This document shows positions 45,709 to 54,814 of a DNA stretch of 64,000 nt, piece after piece; positions within the stretch are counted from its first letter, which is position 1, and the number at the start of each line of letters is the position of its first letter. The position numbers were made by a program, and so were the translations under genes. The notes under the pieces were generated by a model. That model was not told the origin of the DNA, did not search any database, and worked only from the letters and a program-made list of their open reading frames with translations. The stretch comes from Pseudomonas sp. B21-023 (GTDB taxonomy: Bacteria; Pseudomonadota; Gammaproteobacteria; Pseudomonadales; Pseudomonadaceae), in the NCBI RefSeq assembly GCF_024749165.1, contig NZ_CP087190.1:4127501-4191500 (forward strand), given 5' to 3'.

Positions 45709-46191
45709 ATGGACAAGGCCACCCTGCTGCAGCGCATCGTCACCACCCTCGAGCACGACATGGAGGTGCTGCGCCGCGCCGCCCAGACCGCCTACGAGGC
45801 CGCCACCGCCGAAGAGAACATCGCCGAGAACAAGTACGACACCCTGGGGCTCGAGGCTTCGTACCTGGCCACCGGACAGGCCCGACGTACCGCCGAGATC
45901 CGCCAGGCGCTGCAGACCTATCAGCAACTGGTGCCACGCGACTATGACCCGGCGCGGGGGATCCAGGTCGGCTGCCTGGTGACCCTGGAGGACGAACAGG
46001 GGCAGCGTCGCAGGCTGTTCCTCGGGCCCGAAGGCGCCGGCTTGAAGATTGGTGAGGGAGAGGCGCTGGTGACGGTGATCACACCTCGCGCACCGCTAGG
46101 CCAGCAGCTGGTCGGCAAGCACGTGGATGACGAAGTACGCCTGGTGCTGGCTGGGGTGGCCCAGGTGCAGTTCATCATCGATATCGCCTGA
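45709..46191 (+). CDS. GreA/GreB C-terminal-domain-like protein
   Basis: 160 residues. An N-terminal coiled-coil of about 75 residues (LLQRIVTTLEHDMEVLRRAAQ) is joined to a domain resembling the FKBP-like C-terminus of GreA/GreB transcript-cleavage factors (IQVGCLVTLEDEQGQ, VTVITPRAPLGQQLVGKHVDDEV). The layout mimics Gre factors or Rnk, but the acidic Gre tip is not clearly present, so binding to RNA polymerase is a guess. It is translationally linked to the preceding membrane-protein gene. Confidence 0.75.
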   Translation: MDKATLLQRIVTTLEHDMEVLRRAAQTAYEAATAEENIAENKYDTLGLEASYLATGQARRTAEIRQALQTYQQLVPRDYDPARGIQVGCLVTLEDEQGQRRRLFLGPEGAGLKIGEGEALVTVITPRAPLGQQLVGKHVDDEVRLVLAGVAQVQFIIDIA

Positions 46192-46198
46192 CCGGGCG

Positions 46199-47137
46199 TT
46201 ATCGCTGCAAGGCATCGAAGCGCTGTGCCAGCCCCTGCTCGGCAAACTGCTCCACCACGAAATCGATGAAGGCGCGGGTCTTGCCCGGCAACAGCTTGCG
46301 CTCGGCGTAGTACAGGCTGATGTGCCCATCGTCGACGTACCAGTCCGGCAGCACCCGGCACAGCCGGCCTGAGGCCAGGTAAGGCAAGGCGAATGGCAGG
46401 CTGACCAGGGCGATGCCCAGGCCCTGCTCGGCCACCGCGCAGGCGGCGTCCGAATCGCTCATGGTCAGGCGCTGGGGCAGTTGCAGCGGCTGTTGCTCCT
46501 GCCAGCGGCTGGTCAGCGGCCAGCTGCGCACCCTGCCGGTCTGCGGCGAGCGGATGAGGATGCCGGCGCAAGCCTGCAACTGTTCCGGCCGGTCGATCGG
46601 CCCGTGCTGACGCATATAGCCCGGCGAAGCCACCAGCACCCGGTGCGCAGGCGTCAGCTTGCGTGCCACCACCCCGGGCGGCAGCTCGAAACCACCGCCG
46701 AGGGCGGCGTCGAAACCCTGGCCGATCAGGTCGACCTGGCGGTTGTCGAAATGCCAGTCCGCCGTCACCGCCGGATAGCGCGCCAGGAACTCGCCCAGCA
46801 ACGGCAACACGTACAGGCGCCCGAACACCGTACCCATGCTGACCCGCAGCACGCCCGAGGGGTGGCCTTCGCAGTTGGCCAGATTGGCCACGGCATACTG
46901 GATGGTGCGAAAACTCTCGCTCACCTCGGCCAGAAAACGCTGCCCGGCCTCGGTCAGGGTCAGTTTGCGCGTGCTGCGCAGGAACAGGCGCACACCAAGC
47001 CGCGCCTCCAGCTGGGCGACGTTCTTGCCGACCGCCGCGGGGGTGAGCGAAAGGCGCCTGGCCGCTTCGGCAAAGCTGCCGACTTCGGCGCTGCGGATGA
47101 AGCATTCCAGACTGCTGAAGGATTCCATCGCGGCCAT
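46199..47137 (-). CDS. LysR-family transcriptional regulator
   Basis: 312 residues. HTH about 4-63 (LECFIRSAEVGSFAEAARRLSL, TPAAVGKNVAQLEARLG), effector domain about 92-300 starting LRVSMGTVFGRLYVLPLLGEF, as in the CrgA/PA-type branch. AGGAG six bases before the ATG at 47137 decides this start over the ATG at 47128. It is divergent from the SDR gene with a dyad between them and very likely controls it. Confidence 0.9.
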   Translation of the reverse strand: MAAMESFSSLECFIRSAEVGSFAEAARRLSLTPAAVGKNVAQLEARLGVRLFLRSTRKLTLTEAGQRFLAEVSESFRTIQYAVANLANCEGHPSGVLRVSMGTVFGRLYVLPLLGEFLARYPAVTADWHFDNRQVDLIGQGFDAALGGGFELPPGVVARKLTPAHRVLVASPGYMRQHGPIDRPEQLQACAGILIRSPQTGRVRSWPLTSRWQEQQPLQLPQRLTMSDSDAACAVAEQGLGIALVSLPFALPYLASGRLCRVLPDWYVDDGHISLYYAERKLLPGKTRAFIDFVVEQFAEQGLAQRFDALQR

Positions 47138-47166
47138 TGCCAACTCCTGGTTTATTCTGACTAGCG

Positions 47167-47194
47167 TGATTGCCATCTTATCAATAGGTAATCA
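47167..47194. promoter_or_regulatory. Candidate LysR operator between regulator and SDR
   Basis: TGATTGCC-12 bp-GGTAATCA, inverted arms with seven of eight bases matching, in the 115-bp divergent gap. Confidence 0.45.
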
Positions 47195-47252
47195 AGCGTC
47201 GATACTGTGTCCATCCAAGGCATCCGGCCTTGCTTGAACGCAGGAGATCAGC

Positions 47253-48002
47253 ATGTCCCAAGCACTTCCCCTCACCGGCAAGGTGGCCCTGGTCCAGGGC
47301 GGCTCCCGCGGTATCGGCGCGGCCATAGTCCGCCGCCTGGCCCGCGACGGCGCCAAGGTCGCCTTCACCTATGTCAGCTCGAGCGCCAGCGCCGAGGCCT
47401 TGGCGGGTGAGATCAACAGCGGCGGCGGCCAAGCCCTGGCCCTGCGCGCCGACAGCGCCGACATCCAGGCCGTGCAGCAGGCCGTGTCCGACACCGCGAA
47501 AGCCTTCGGGGGCCTGGATATCCTGGTCAACAACGCTGGCGTGCTGGCGGTGGCGCCGGTCGCCGAGTTCGACCTGGCCGACTTCGACCGGCTGCTGGCG
47601 GTCAATGTGCGCAGCGTGTTCGTGGCCACCCAGGCGGCGGTGAAGTACATGGGCCAGGGTGGGCGGGTCATCAACATCGGCAGTACCAACGCCGAGCGCA
47701 TGCCGTTCGCCGGTGGCGCGCCCTATGCCATGAGCAAGTCGGCGCTGGTCGGCCTGACCAAGGGCCTGGCCCGGGACCTGGGGCCGCAGGGGATCACCGT
47801 CAACAATGTGCAGCCTGGGCCGGTGGACACCGACATGAACCCGGCCAGTGGCGAGTTCGCCGAGAGCCTGATCCCGCTGATGGCTATCGGGCGCTATGGC
47901 CAGGCGGACGAGATCGCCAGCTTCGTGGGCTATCTGGCGGGGCCTGAGGCCAGCTACATCACAGGGGCGAGCTTGCTGGCCGATGGTGGGTTTGCGGCCT
48001 GA
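47253..48002 (+). CDS. Short-chain dehydrogenase/reductase
   Basis: 249 residues, classical SDR. Cofactor motif GGSRGIGAA (about 16-24), NNAGVLAVAP, catalytic Ser in INIGSTNAE and the Tyr-x3-Lys in PYAMSKSALVG, then VQPGPVDTDMNP. NADP use is suggested by the Arg after the glycine motif and the Ser cluster at the end of beta 2 (YVSSSAS). The substrate is unknown. It is regulated probably by the divergent LysR protein. Confidence 0.92.
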   Translation: MSQALPLTGKVALVQGGSRGIGAAIVRRLARDGAKVAFTYVSSSASAEALAGEINSGGGQALALRADSADIQAVQQAVSDTAKAFGGLDILVNNAGVLAVAPVAEFDLADFDRLLAVNVRSVFVATQAAVKYMGQGGRVINIGSTNAERMPFAGGAPYAMSKSALVGLTKGLARDLGPQGITVNNVQPGPVDTDMNPASGEFAESLIPLMAIGRYGQADEIASFVGYLAGPEASYITGASLLADGGFAA

Positions 48003-48020
48003 TGCGTAATTGCCTGTTTC

Positions 48021-48111
48021 GGCCTCATCGCCGACAAGCCGGCTCCCACAGGTACGGCGCCGCTTTCAAGAACCGCGCCGCACCTGTAGGAGCCGGCTTG
48101 CCGACGATGGG
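48021..48111. repeat. REP pair (variant CCGACAAGCCGGCTCCCACA)
   Basis: Inverted cores ATCGCCGACAAGCCGGCTCC and GGAGCCGGCTTGCCGACGAT, with a symmetric G-to-A type change in both arms. It lies between the convergent SDR and LysR genes. Confidence 0.82.
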
Positions 48112-48996
48112 TTATCCACCGTTCGCCAGCAGCTGTTCTTCGAGTACGTCCAGAAATGCCCGCGCCGCCGGCGTGGGGCTGGGCGACCACACCGCGTACA
48201 GGTGCCGCACCGGCGCATCCACCAGCGGCACCCTGGCGACATCCTTGAAGCCCCGAGCGATACGCTCGGGGACCAGGCCCACGGCCATGCTCCGCTGCAC
48301 GAACTTCTCCACCAGGCGGATATGGCCTATCTCGAACTGCACCCGATGCCGCAACCCTGCCGCCTGGAACGCCTCGTCGGTCTGCCGACGCGCCCCGGTG
48401 CCCTCGGGAAAGTCCACCAGCACCTCGTCGGCCAGCTCGGCCAGGGCCAGCTGAGCCCTGCCCGCCAACCGATGACCAGGTGGCAGCACTGCCACTAACT
48501 CCTCCCGCGCCAGCAGACGATGCTGCACGCCATGCAGCGCCTCGCCATGCCACAGGCCGATGAAGCCCACGTCCAGGCGCCGCTCGCAGACGTCCGTGAC
48601 CAGCAACTCGCTCTTGGCGGTCAACCAGCACACGTCCACATCAGGGTAGCGCTCATGAAACACCACCAGCAGATCGACCAGGTCCAGCGCGGTGAGCGAG
48701 CTGATCTCGCCGATCGACAAACGTCCACGCACCTGCCCGCAGGCGGCGGCGACATCCTCGGCCACCCGCCGCGCCGCCGCCACCGCTGGCCGCGCGCTGA
48801 GCACGAAGGCTTCGCCGGCAGGGGTCAGGCGCACCCGCCGCGAACTGCGCTCGAACAGGCTTACCCCCAACTGTGCCTCCAGCCGTGCCACCTGATGGCT
48901 GAGGGCCGATTGCACCACGTGGCAGCGTTCGGCGGCGCGGGTGAAACTGCCGGTGTCGGCCACGGCCAAGGCGTATTCGAGCTGCTTTAGGTTCAT
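48112..48996 (-). CDS. LysR-family transcriptional regulator
   Basis: 294 residues. It starts MNLKQLEYALAVADTGSFTRAAE, the HTH continuing HVVQSALSHQVARLEAQLG; effector domain about 92-290 (LSIGEISSLTALDLVDLL). The Gln-Ser-Ala-Leu-Ser recognition helix is typical of regulators that act on a divergent neighbour, here an MFS exporter 108 bp away. Its N-terminus recalls PA2220/YwqM-type regulators, but no ligand is known. Confidence 0.9.
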   Translation of the reverse strand: MNLKQLEYALAVADTGSFTRAAERCHVVQSALSHQVARLEAQLGVSLFERSSRRVRLTPAGEAFVLSARPAVAAARRVAEDVAAACGQVRGRLSIGEISSLTALDLVDLLVVFHERYPDVDVCWLTAKSELLVTDVCERRLDVGFIGLWHGEALHGVQHRLLAREELVAVLPPGHRLAGRAQLALAELADEVLVDFPEGTGARRQTDEAFQAAGLRHRVQFEIGHIRLVEKFVQRSMAVGLVPERIARGFKDVARVPLVDAPVRHLYAVWSPSPTPAARAFLDVLEEQLLANGG

Positions 48997-49104
48997 CGAT
49001 CTATCTGTTTTAGAGATTGATAAGCTGATAACTATACATTGGCTTCATGAATGACACTTCCTGATACTTGTCGCCACAAAACCTTGCCTGCAACGAGACT
49101 GCCC

Positions 49105-50292
49105 ATGAAATCCCCGACTCTGAGTCGCGCCCTGATCCTGCTGATGGCCACCGCCACCGGCCTGGCTGTCGCCAGCAACTACTACGCCCAGCCCCTGCTG
49201 CACAGCATCGCCGAGCAGTTCGGCCTGAGTACCGCCAGCGCCGGCACCATCGTCATCGCCGCCCAGCTCAGCTACGGCGCCGGGCTACTGCTGCTCGCGC
49301 CACTGGGCGATCTGTTCGAGCAACGACGGCTGATCGTCACCATGGTGCTGATCGCCACCGCCGGGCTGGTGATCAGCGCCTGCGCGCCAAGCCTGCCGTG
49401 GCTGTTGTTCGGCACGGCGCTGACCGGACTGTTCTCGGTAGTAGCCCAGGTGCTGGTACCCATGGCCGCCGCGCTCAGTGCGCCGGATCAACGCGGCCGC
49501 GCCGTGGGCACGCTGATGAGCGGCCTGTTGCTGGGCATCCTGCTGGCGCGCACCGCCGCCGGCTTCATGGCCGAGCTGGGCGGCTGGCGCAGCATCTACG
49601 TGCTGGCCGCGGTGTTGATGGCCATCAGTGCCCTCGCCCTGTACCGCAGCCTGCCGCAACACCACAGCCACGCCGGTTTGAAATACCCGGCGCTGATCGG
49701 CTCGGTGTTCCGCCTGTTCGTAGAAGAACCTGTGCTGCGCCTGCGCTCGCTGCTGGGCTTGCTGGCGTTCAGCCTGTTCGCGCTGTTCTGGACACCGCTG
49801 GCATTCCTGTTGAGCGAGGCACCCTACCATTACTCCGACGCGGTGATCGGCCTGTTCGGCCTGGCCGGGGCGATCGGCGCACTGGCGGCGAACTGGGCCG
49901 GGCGCCTGGCCGACCGCGGCAAAGGCTCGCTGGGCACCACCGTGGGGCTGGTGGCGCTATTGCTATCGTGGGTGCCGCTGGGGTTTGCACAGAGCTCGCT
50001 GGTGGCATTGCTGGTGGGCGTGCTGTTGCTCGACCTGGCGGTGCAACTGGTGCACGTGAGCAACCAGAACGCGGTGATCGTGCTGCGCCCCGAGGCGCGC
50101 ACGCGGCTCAATGCCGGTTATATCACCTGCTACTTCATCGGCGGCGCGCTGGGGTCGCTGCTGGGCACGCAACTGTTCGAGGTGCATGGCTGGGATGGGA
50201 TCGTGGTGGCTGGCCTGGTGATCGGTGCGCTGGCGCTGCTGGTGTGGGGGCTGGCTGAGCGCAGGCGTGGGAAGGCAGTGGTGCCAGCCTGA
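49105..50292 (+). CDS. Major facilitator superfamily transporter (drug/sugar exporter type)
   Basis: 395 residues with twelve predicted membrane helices. The helix 1 motif LMATATGLAVASNYYAQPLL and the loop 2-3 region GDLFEQRRL are typical of the 12-TM aromatic/drug export group (YnfM/YgaY-like). It probably exports a small molecule, inducibly through the divergent LysR regulator. The ATG at 49105 gives the start of helix 1 at residue 7; an in-frame upstream ATG at 49051 has no clear support. Confidence 0.9.
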   Translation: MKSPTLSRALILLMATATGLAVASNYYAQPLLHSIAEQFGLSTASAGTIVIAAQLSYGAGLLLLAPLGDLFEQRRLIVTMVLIATAGLVISACAPSLPWLLFGTALTGLFSVVAQVLVPMAAALSAPDQRGRAVGTLMSGLLLGILLARTAAGFMAELGGWRSIYVLAAVLMAISALALYRSLPQHHSHAGLKYPALIGSVFRLFVEEPVLRLRSLLGLLAFSLFALFWTPLAFLLSEAPYHYSDAVIGLFGLAGAIGALAANWAGRLADRGKGSLGTTVGLVALLLSWVPLGFAQSSLVALLVGVLLLDLAVQLVHVSNQNAVIVLRPEARTRLNAGYITCYFIGGALGSLLGTQLFEVHGWDGIVVAGLVIGALALLVWGLAERRRGKAVVPA

Positions 50293-50311
50293 AAGTATTT
50301 TGCTGACAACA

Positions 50312-50391
50312 CCGGCCTCATCGCCGGCAAGCCGGCTCCCACAGGGTATCGCGCAACATTTGTGGGAGCCGGCTTGCCGGCGATGAGGCCC
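50312..50391. repeat. REP pair (GCCGGCTTGCCGGCGA type)
   Basis: Inverted cores TCGCCGGCAAGCCGGCTCCC and GGGAGCCGGCTTGCCGGCGA with outer arms GGCCTCA / TGAGGCC, at the convergent ends of the MFS gene and the apr cluster; it may terminate both. Confidence 0.88.
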
Positions 50392-50400
50392 GCGCAGAAG

Positions 50401-51750
50401 TCAGGGCTTGCCTTCGATGAACGCTTCGTCCACCCGCGCCAGTTGCGTCTCGCTCAACACCCCCGCCTGGTAATGCAGCTTGATCCACGCCAGCAGGTAG
50501 TCGTAGCGCGCCTGGGCCAGGTCGCGGCGGGTGGTGGCCAGTTGCTGTTCGGCGTTGAGCACATCCAGGTTCACCCGTTCGCCACCTTGCACGCTCTTGC
50601 GTGTGGACACCACCAGCGCCTCGGCCGCCACCAGCGCCCGCTCGTAGGCACGCAACTGGCTGGCGCCGGACTGGCAGGCGTTGTACTGCTTGCGCAGCTC
50701 GATCAAGGCGCTGCGGGTGTTGCCGTCGAGCTCGTACTCGGCCTGCTCCAGGTGCCGGCTGGCCTGGCGGGTCGAAGCCAGCACTCCGCCGCCGGCGAAG
50801 ATCGGCACGCTGACTTCGATGCCCACGGTGTTGGTGTCGTAGCGCTGGTTGTAGGTGTTGCCGCTGTCCGACTCCTGGCGCCGCGAGGTGGCGAACGCGG
50901 TGACTTTGGGCAGGTGCCCGGCACGATTGCGCTCGACTTCGTAGCGCGCCACTTCCAGGGCCTGGCGCGATGACGCCAGTTGCGGGTTGTTGGCCAGGGC
51001 CCGCTCCTGCCAGGCCTCGTAGCCGCTGGGGTCGACCACTGGCAGGGCGAAGCCCAGGCGCAGCGGCGCCAGGTCCTCGACCCGCACCGCCGGCTCGCCA
51101 ATCAGCGCGCCCAGTTCGCGCAGCGCGGCATCCTGTTCGTTACGCGCCTTGATTTCCTCGGCATCGGCCAACTCGTAGCGGGCCTGGGCTTCGAGAATAT
51201 CGGTGCGCGTGCCTTCGCCTGCGTCGAACAGCCGCTGGTTCTGCTGGAACTGCTGGCGGTAGGCCTGCTTGCTGGCGACGCTGATGGCAATCTGGTCCTG
51301 GGCAAACAGCGCCTGGGTGTAGCTGGTCATCACCCGCACCAGCAGTTGCTGGCTCTGGTCGCGGAAGCTCTCGTCGGCGAACAGCGCCTGGGCCACGCCC
51401 TTGCGATAGCTCGAATAGGCTTCATAGTCGAACAGCGGCTGCTGGAGGATGAAGGTCGAGCCCATGCTGTTGTAGGTGCGGTCTTCCTTTTGCCGGCGTG
51501 AATCGCCGAGGTAGCGCACCTCGGAATCGTTGCGGCCCTTGTTGTAGCTGTACGACAGGCTGGGCAGCAGGCCGGCGCGGCCGATGGCGCGGTATTCCTG
51601 GCCGGCCTCGCGGGCCTTGAACGCCGCGAGGTAGGTCGGATCGCGGCGCAGGGCCTGCTCGTATACCTGGAACGGCCCCATGGCGGCCTGGGCGGCGGTC
51701 GGCAGCCAGGCGCAGGCCAGCAGCAGCCCGATCAGTGGGAACTTCTTCAC
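50401..51750 (-). CDS. aprF: TolC-family outer-membrane channel of protease secretion, AprF
   Basis: 449 residues. Signal peptide about 1-23 (MKKFPLIGLLLACAWLPTAAQA). The mature protein has two OEP repeats (about 25-220 and 230-430) that build the beta-barrel and alpha-tunnel. MGPFQVYEQALRRDPTYLAA and VNLDVLNAEQQLATTRRDLAQARYDYL are typical. It completes the type I secretion machine with AprD and AprE, starting 9 bp after aprE, and is the last gene of the cluster. Confidence 0.93.
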   Translation of the reverse strand: MKKFPLIGLLLACAWLPTAAQAAMGPFQVYEQALRRDPTYLAAFKAREAGQEYRAIGRAGLLPSLSYSYNKGRNDSEVRYLGDSRRQKEDRTYNSMGSTFILQQPLFDYEAYSSYRKGVAQALFADESFRDQSQQLLVRVMTSYTQALFAQDQIAISVASKQAYRQQFQQNQRLFDAGEGTRTDILEAQARYELADAEEIKARNEQDAALRELGALIGEPAVRVEDLAPLRLGFALPVVDPSGYEAWQERALANNPQLASSRQALEVARYEVERNRAGHLPKVTAFATSRRQESDSGNTYNQRYDTNTVGIEVSVPIFAGGGVLASTRQASRHLEQAEYELDGNTRSALIELRKQYNACQSGASQLRAYERALVAAEALVVSTRKSVQGGERVNLDVLNAEQQLATTRRDLAQARYDYLLAWIKLHYQAGVLSETQLARVDEAFIEGKP

Positions 51751-51759
51751 TGGCGGTCC

Positions 51760-53052
51760 TTATTGTTCGGTCAAGGCGGTGCCTGCACGGTCGAGCAGGG
51801 GTTTGAACAGGTAGTTGAGCAGCGAGCGCTCGCCGGTGCGCACGAACAGCTCGGCGGGCATGCCCGGGCGGATCGCCAGCCCCTCGAGACGCGCCAGCGC
51901 TTCTTCGCTGACAGTGCTGCGCAGTACGTAGTACGGCTGGCCGCTGCGCTCGTCGATCAGCTGGTCGGCCGACACCAGCGCCACCTCCCCGGTCACCCGC
52001 GGCGTGCGGTTCTGGTTGAAGGCGGTGAACAGAATGTCCACCGGCAACTGCGGTGCCACCTTGTCCACCAGGTTCACCGGCAGGCGCCCTTCCACTTCCA
52101 GCGCGGTGCCCTGGGGCACGATTTCCAGCAGGGTATCGCCGGCCCGCACCACGGCGCCTTCGGTGTGCACGCCAAGGTTTACCGCGATGCCGTCGGCCGG
52201 GGCGATGATCTCGCTGTGCTGCAGCTCAAAGTGCGCGGAGTTGAGCTGCTGCTCCAGGGTCGCGGCCTTGACCTGGGCTTCGGCCAGCTGACTGCGCACC
52301 TCTTTCTGGTATTCCTCGCGGCGCTGCTGCAAGTTGAGCCGGGCTTCGACGATCACCTGCTCCAGGCGCGCGCTTTCGCCGGCGTTCTGCGCCAGGTCGC
52401 GCTGCACCTGTGACAGCTGGCGCTGATATTCCAACACGCGGTTGCGCGGGATATAGCCCTCGCCGGCCAACGGGCGCAGGCTGTCGAGCTGCTCGCGCAA
52501 CGAGTCGGCCTGGGCCTGCAGGTCGCCGCGCGCCCGGCGCATGCCGGTCAGCTGGGCCTGAGAGCCGTCGATGCTGGCAGCCAGGGCGCCCTGCTCGCGG
52601 GCCTGGGCCTGACGGCGGCTGTCGAACAGCTGGCGCTGGCCTTCGAGGATCAGCGCCAGGCGGGCGTCGGCGTCTTCGAGCAACTCCGTGGGAAACTGCA
52701 CCTGGCCGAGGTTGTCGCGCTCACTCTGCCAGCGCGCCAAGGCGGCGCGGGTCATGCGGTACTGGGCCTGCAGCGCATCGACGTCGGCCTGCACCTGGGT
52801 GCGGTCGAGGCGGAACAGCGGCTCGCCCTGGCGCACCAGCTGGCCTTCGCTGACCAGGATGCGGCTGACCACGCCCGCGCCCATGGACTGCACCGCCTTG
52901 CGCTTGCCCGACACCACCACGGTGCCCTGCACCGGCACGCCCTGATCGAGCGGGGCGAGGCTGGCCCAGGCCATGAAACCGCCGAAACCGACCAGGGTCA
53001 GCCACCATCCCAGGCGGACATGGAAACGCGCATCACGGGTGTGCTGGCTCAT
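51760..53052 (-). CDS. aprE: Membrane fusion protein of protease secretion, AprE
   Basis: 430 residues, HlyD/PrtE family. An N-terminal membrane helix (about 12-32), the first biotinyl-lipoyl half PVQGTVVVSGKRKAVQSMGAG, a long coiled coil (about 95-270) and the second lipoyl half with IIAPADGIAVNLGVHTEGAVV; the beta-barrel domain closes the protein. It bridges AprD in the inner membrane and AprF in the outer. It overlaps aprD by four bases. Confidence 0.94.
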   Translation of the reverse strand: MSQHTRDARFHVRLGWWLTLVGFGGFMAWASLAPLDQGVPVQGTVVVSGKRKAVQSMGAGVVSRILVSEGQLVRQGEPLFRLDRTQVQADVDALQAQYRMTRAALARWQSERDNLGQVQFPTELLEDADARLALILEGQRQLFDSRRQAQAREQGALAASIDGSQAQLTGMRRARGDLQAQADSLREQLDSLRPLAGEGYIPRNRVLEYQRQLSQVQRDLAQNAGESARLEQVIVEARLNLQQRREEYQKEVRSQLAEAQVKAATLEQQLNSAHFELQHSEIIAPADGIAVNLGVHTEGAVVRAGDTLLEIVPQGTALEVEGRLPVNLVDKVAPQLPVDILFTAFNQNRTPRVTGEVALVSADQLIDERSGQPYYVLRSTVSEEALARLEGLAIRPGMPAELFVRTGERSLLNYLFKPLLDRAGTALTEQ

Positions 53053-54770
53053 GCGCCACCTCCGGCTTGCAGGGGTCGTTGCGCCGGGGCCTGGCCCATG
53101 GCGTGGAGGATATCGCGAGCCGGGCCGAAGCCCTGCATGCGCCCTTCGTTCATCACCAGCAGCTTGTCGGCCTGGGCCAACGCCGCGCTGCGGTGGGTCA
53201 CCAGCACCACGGTGCGGCCCTGGGCCTTGAGCTGGACGATGGCGTTGGCCAGGGCGGCCTCGCCGTGGCTGTCGAGGTTGGAGTTGGGTTCGTCGAGCAC
53301 GATCAGCCGGGCATCGCCGTAAAGGGCGCGGGCCAGGGCAATGCGCTGCTTCTGGCCGCCGGAGAGGTCCACCCCCTCCTCGCCCAGGCGCGTGTCGTAG
53401 CCCTGGGGCAGGCGCAGGATCAGGTCATGCACGCCCGCCAGGCGAGCCGCCTCGACCACCTTGATGCCGTCCAGCTCGCCAAAGCGGGCGATGTTCTCGG
53501 CGATGCTGCCGCGCAGCAACTCGATGTTCTGCGGCAGATAGCCGATGTGCGGGCCCAACGCGTCGCGGTCCCATTGGCTGAGCTCGGCGCCATCGAGGCG
53601 GACATGGCCGCCGAGGGTCGGCCAGACGCCGACCAGCACCTTGGCCAGGGTCGACTTGCCCGACCCCGAAGCCCCCAGCACGCCGAGCAGTTCACCCGGC
53701 GCCAGGGCGAAGTTCACCTGTTGCAGGGTGGCCAGGTTACGCCCGGGCGGGCCGGCGCTGACCTGCTCCACCGCCAGTTGCCCGGTGGGCACCGGCAAGG
53801 GCATCGGCGTCGGCGGCTCGGGGTGTTCGCGCAGCAGCCCGTCCAGGCGTTGGTAGGCCAGCTGCGCGCCGCTCCATTGCTTCCACACCGCGATCAACTG
53901 GTCGATCGGCGCCAGCACCCGGCCCATGAGGATGGAGCCGGCGATCATCATGCCCGGGGTCATCTGCCCCTCGATCACCAGCAGCGCGCCCAGCCCCAGT
54001 ACCAGCGATTGCAGGCACAGGCGCAGGCCCTTGCTGGTGGCGGTGATCACCGCCGAGGTGTCGCTGGCCTTGTTCTGCAGATCGAGAAAACGCCCGTGCA
54101 AGCTGTACCAACGCTGACGCAGGGCACCGAGCATGCCCATGGCCTGGATGCTTTCGGCGCTTTGCAGCTGGCTGCCAGCCAGCAGTGTCGATTGCTGCTG
54201 GATGCCACTGGCCTCGGCCAGGGTGGCGTGGGTGAGGCGCTCGTTGAGGATGGCCAGGGCAATCAACAGCAGCGCGCCGACCGTCGCCATCACGCCCAGC
54301 CAGACGTTGAAGGCGAAGATCACCGCCAGGTAGATGGGGAACCAGGGCGCATCGAAGAAGGCGAACAGCGCGGGGCCGGTGATGAACTGACGCAGTTGGG
54401 TGAGGTCGCCCAGGGCCTGGCCAGCGGCACCGTCACGCTGGCGCAGATTGCGTTCGAAGGCGGCGCGGTAGACCTTCATATTGAACGTCTTTTCCAACTG
54501 GTTGCCGACCCTAATGACAATGAAACTGCGTACGGCTTCAAGCCCGCCGATATAAACGAAGAAGCCGACCACCATCAGCGTCAGCACCCACAAAGTTGTC
54601 GTGCTCTGCGAACTCAGTACACGGTCGTACACTTGAAGCATATATATCGACGGCACCAGCATGAGCAAGTTGATCAATGCCGTGAAACAGCCGACGCTGA
54701 TCAAGGTCGACTTATGTTCGCCGAGTGCCGCCCACAAAGGCGCCCCGGGCTTTTTGCTCGGTAGTTTCAT
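53049..54770 (-). CDS. aprD: Type I secretion ABC transporter, AprD
   Basis: 573 residues, PrtD/AprD type without the N-terminal peptidase-like domain found in bacteriocin exporters. Six membrane segments in residues about 20-300, then the ATPase: Walker A GASGSGKST, signature DLSGGQKQRIALARAL, Walker B LIVLDEPNSNLD, H-loop VTHR. It recognises the C-terminal signal of AprA in the cytoplasm. A perfect hairpin lies between its start and inh. Confidence 0.95.
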   Translation of the reverse strand: MKLPSKKPGAPLWAALGEHKSTLISVGCFTALINLLMLVPSIYMLQVYDRVLSSQSTTTLWVLTLMVVGFFVYIGGLEAVRSFIVIRVGNQLEKTFNMKVYRAAFERNLRQRDGAAGQALGDLTQLRQFITGPALFAFFDAPWFPIYLAVIFAFNVWLGVMATVGALLLIALAILNERLTHATLAEASGIQQQSTLLAGSQLQSAESIQAMGMLGALRQRWYSLHGRFLDLQNKASDTSAVITATSKGLRLCLQSLVLGLGALLVIEGQMTPGMMIAGSILMGRVLAPIDQLIAVWKQWSGAQLAYQRLDGLLREHPEPPTPMPLPVPTGQLAVEQVSAGPPGRNLATLQQVNFALAPGELLGVLGASGSGKSTLAKVLVGVWPTLGGHVRLDGAELSQWDRDALGPHIGYLPQNIELLRGSIAENIARFGELDGIKVVEAARLAGVHDLILRLPQGYDTRLGEEGVDLSGGQKQRIALARALYGDARLIVLDEPNSNLDSHGEAALANAIVQLKAQGRTVVLVTHRSAALAQADKLLVMNEGRMQGFGPARDILHAMGQAPAQRPLQAGGGA

Positions 54771-54785
54771 GTTTCGCCCTTGCTT

Positions 54786-54809
54786 GCCTGAAACTTTGAA
54801 GTTTCAGGC
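54786..54809 (-). promoter_or_regulatory. Intercistronic hairpin between inh and aprD
   Basis: GCCTGAAACTT-TG-AAGTTTCAGGC, a perfect 11-bp stem in the 44-bp gap, 16 bases before the aprD start. It may stabilise or attenuate the downstream message. Confidence 0.6.
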
Positions 54810-54814
54810 CGGGG

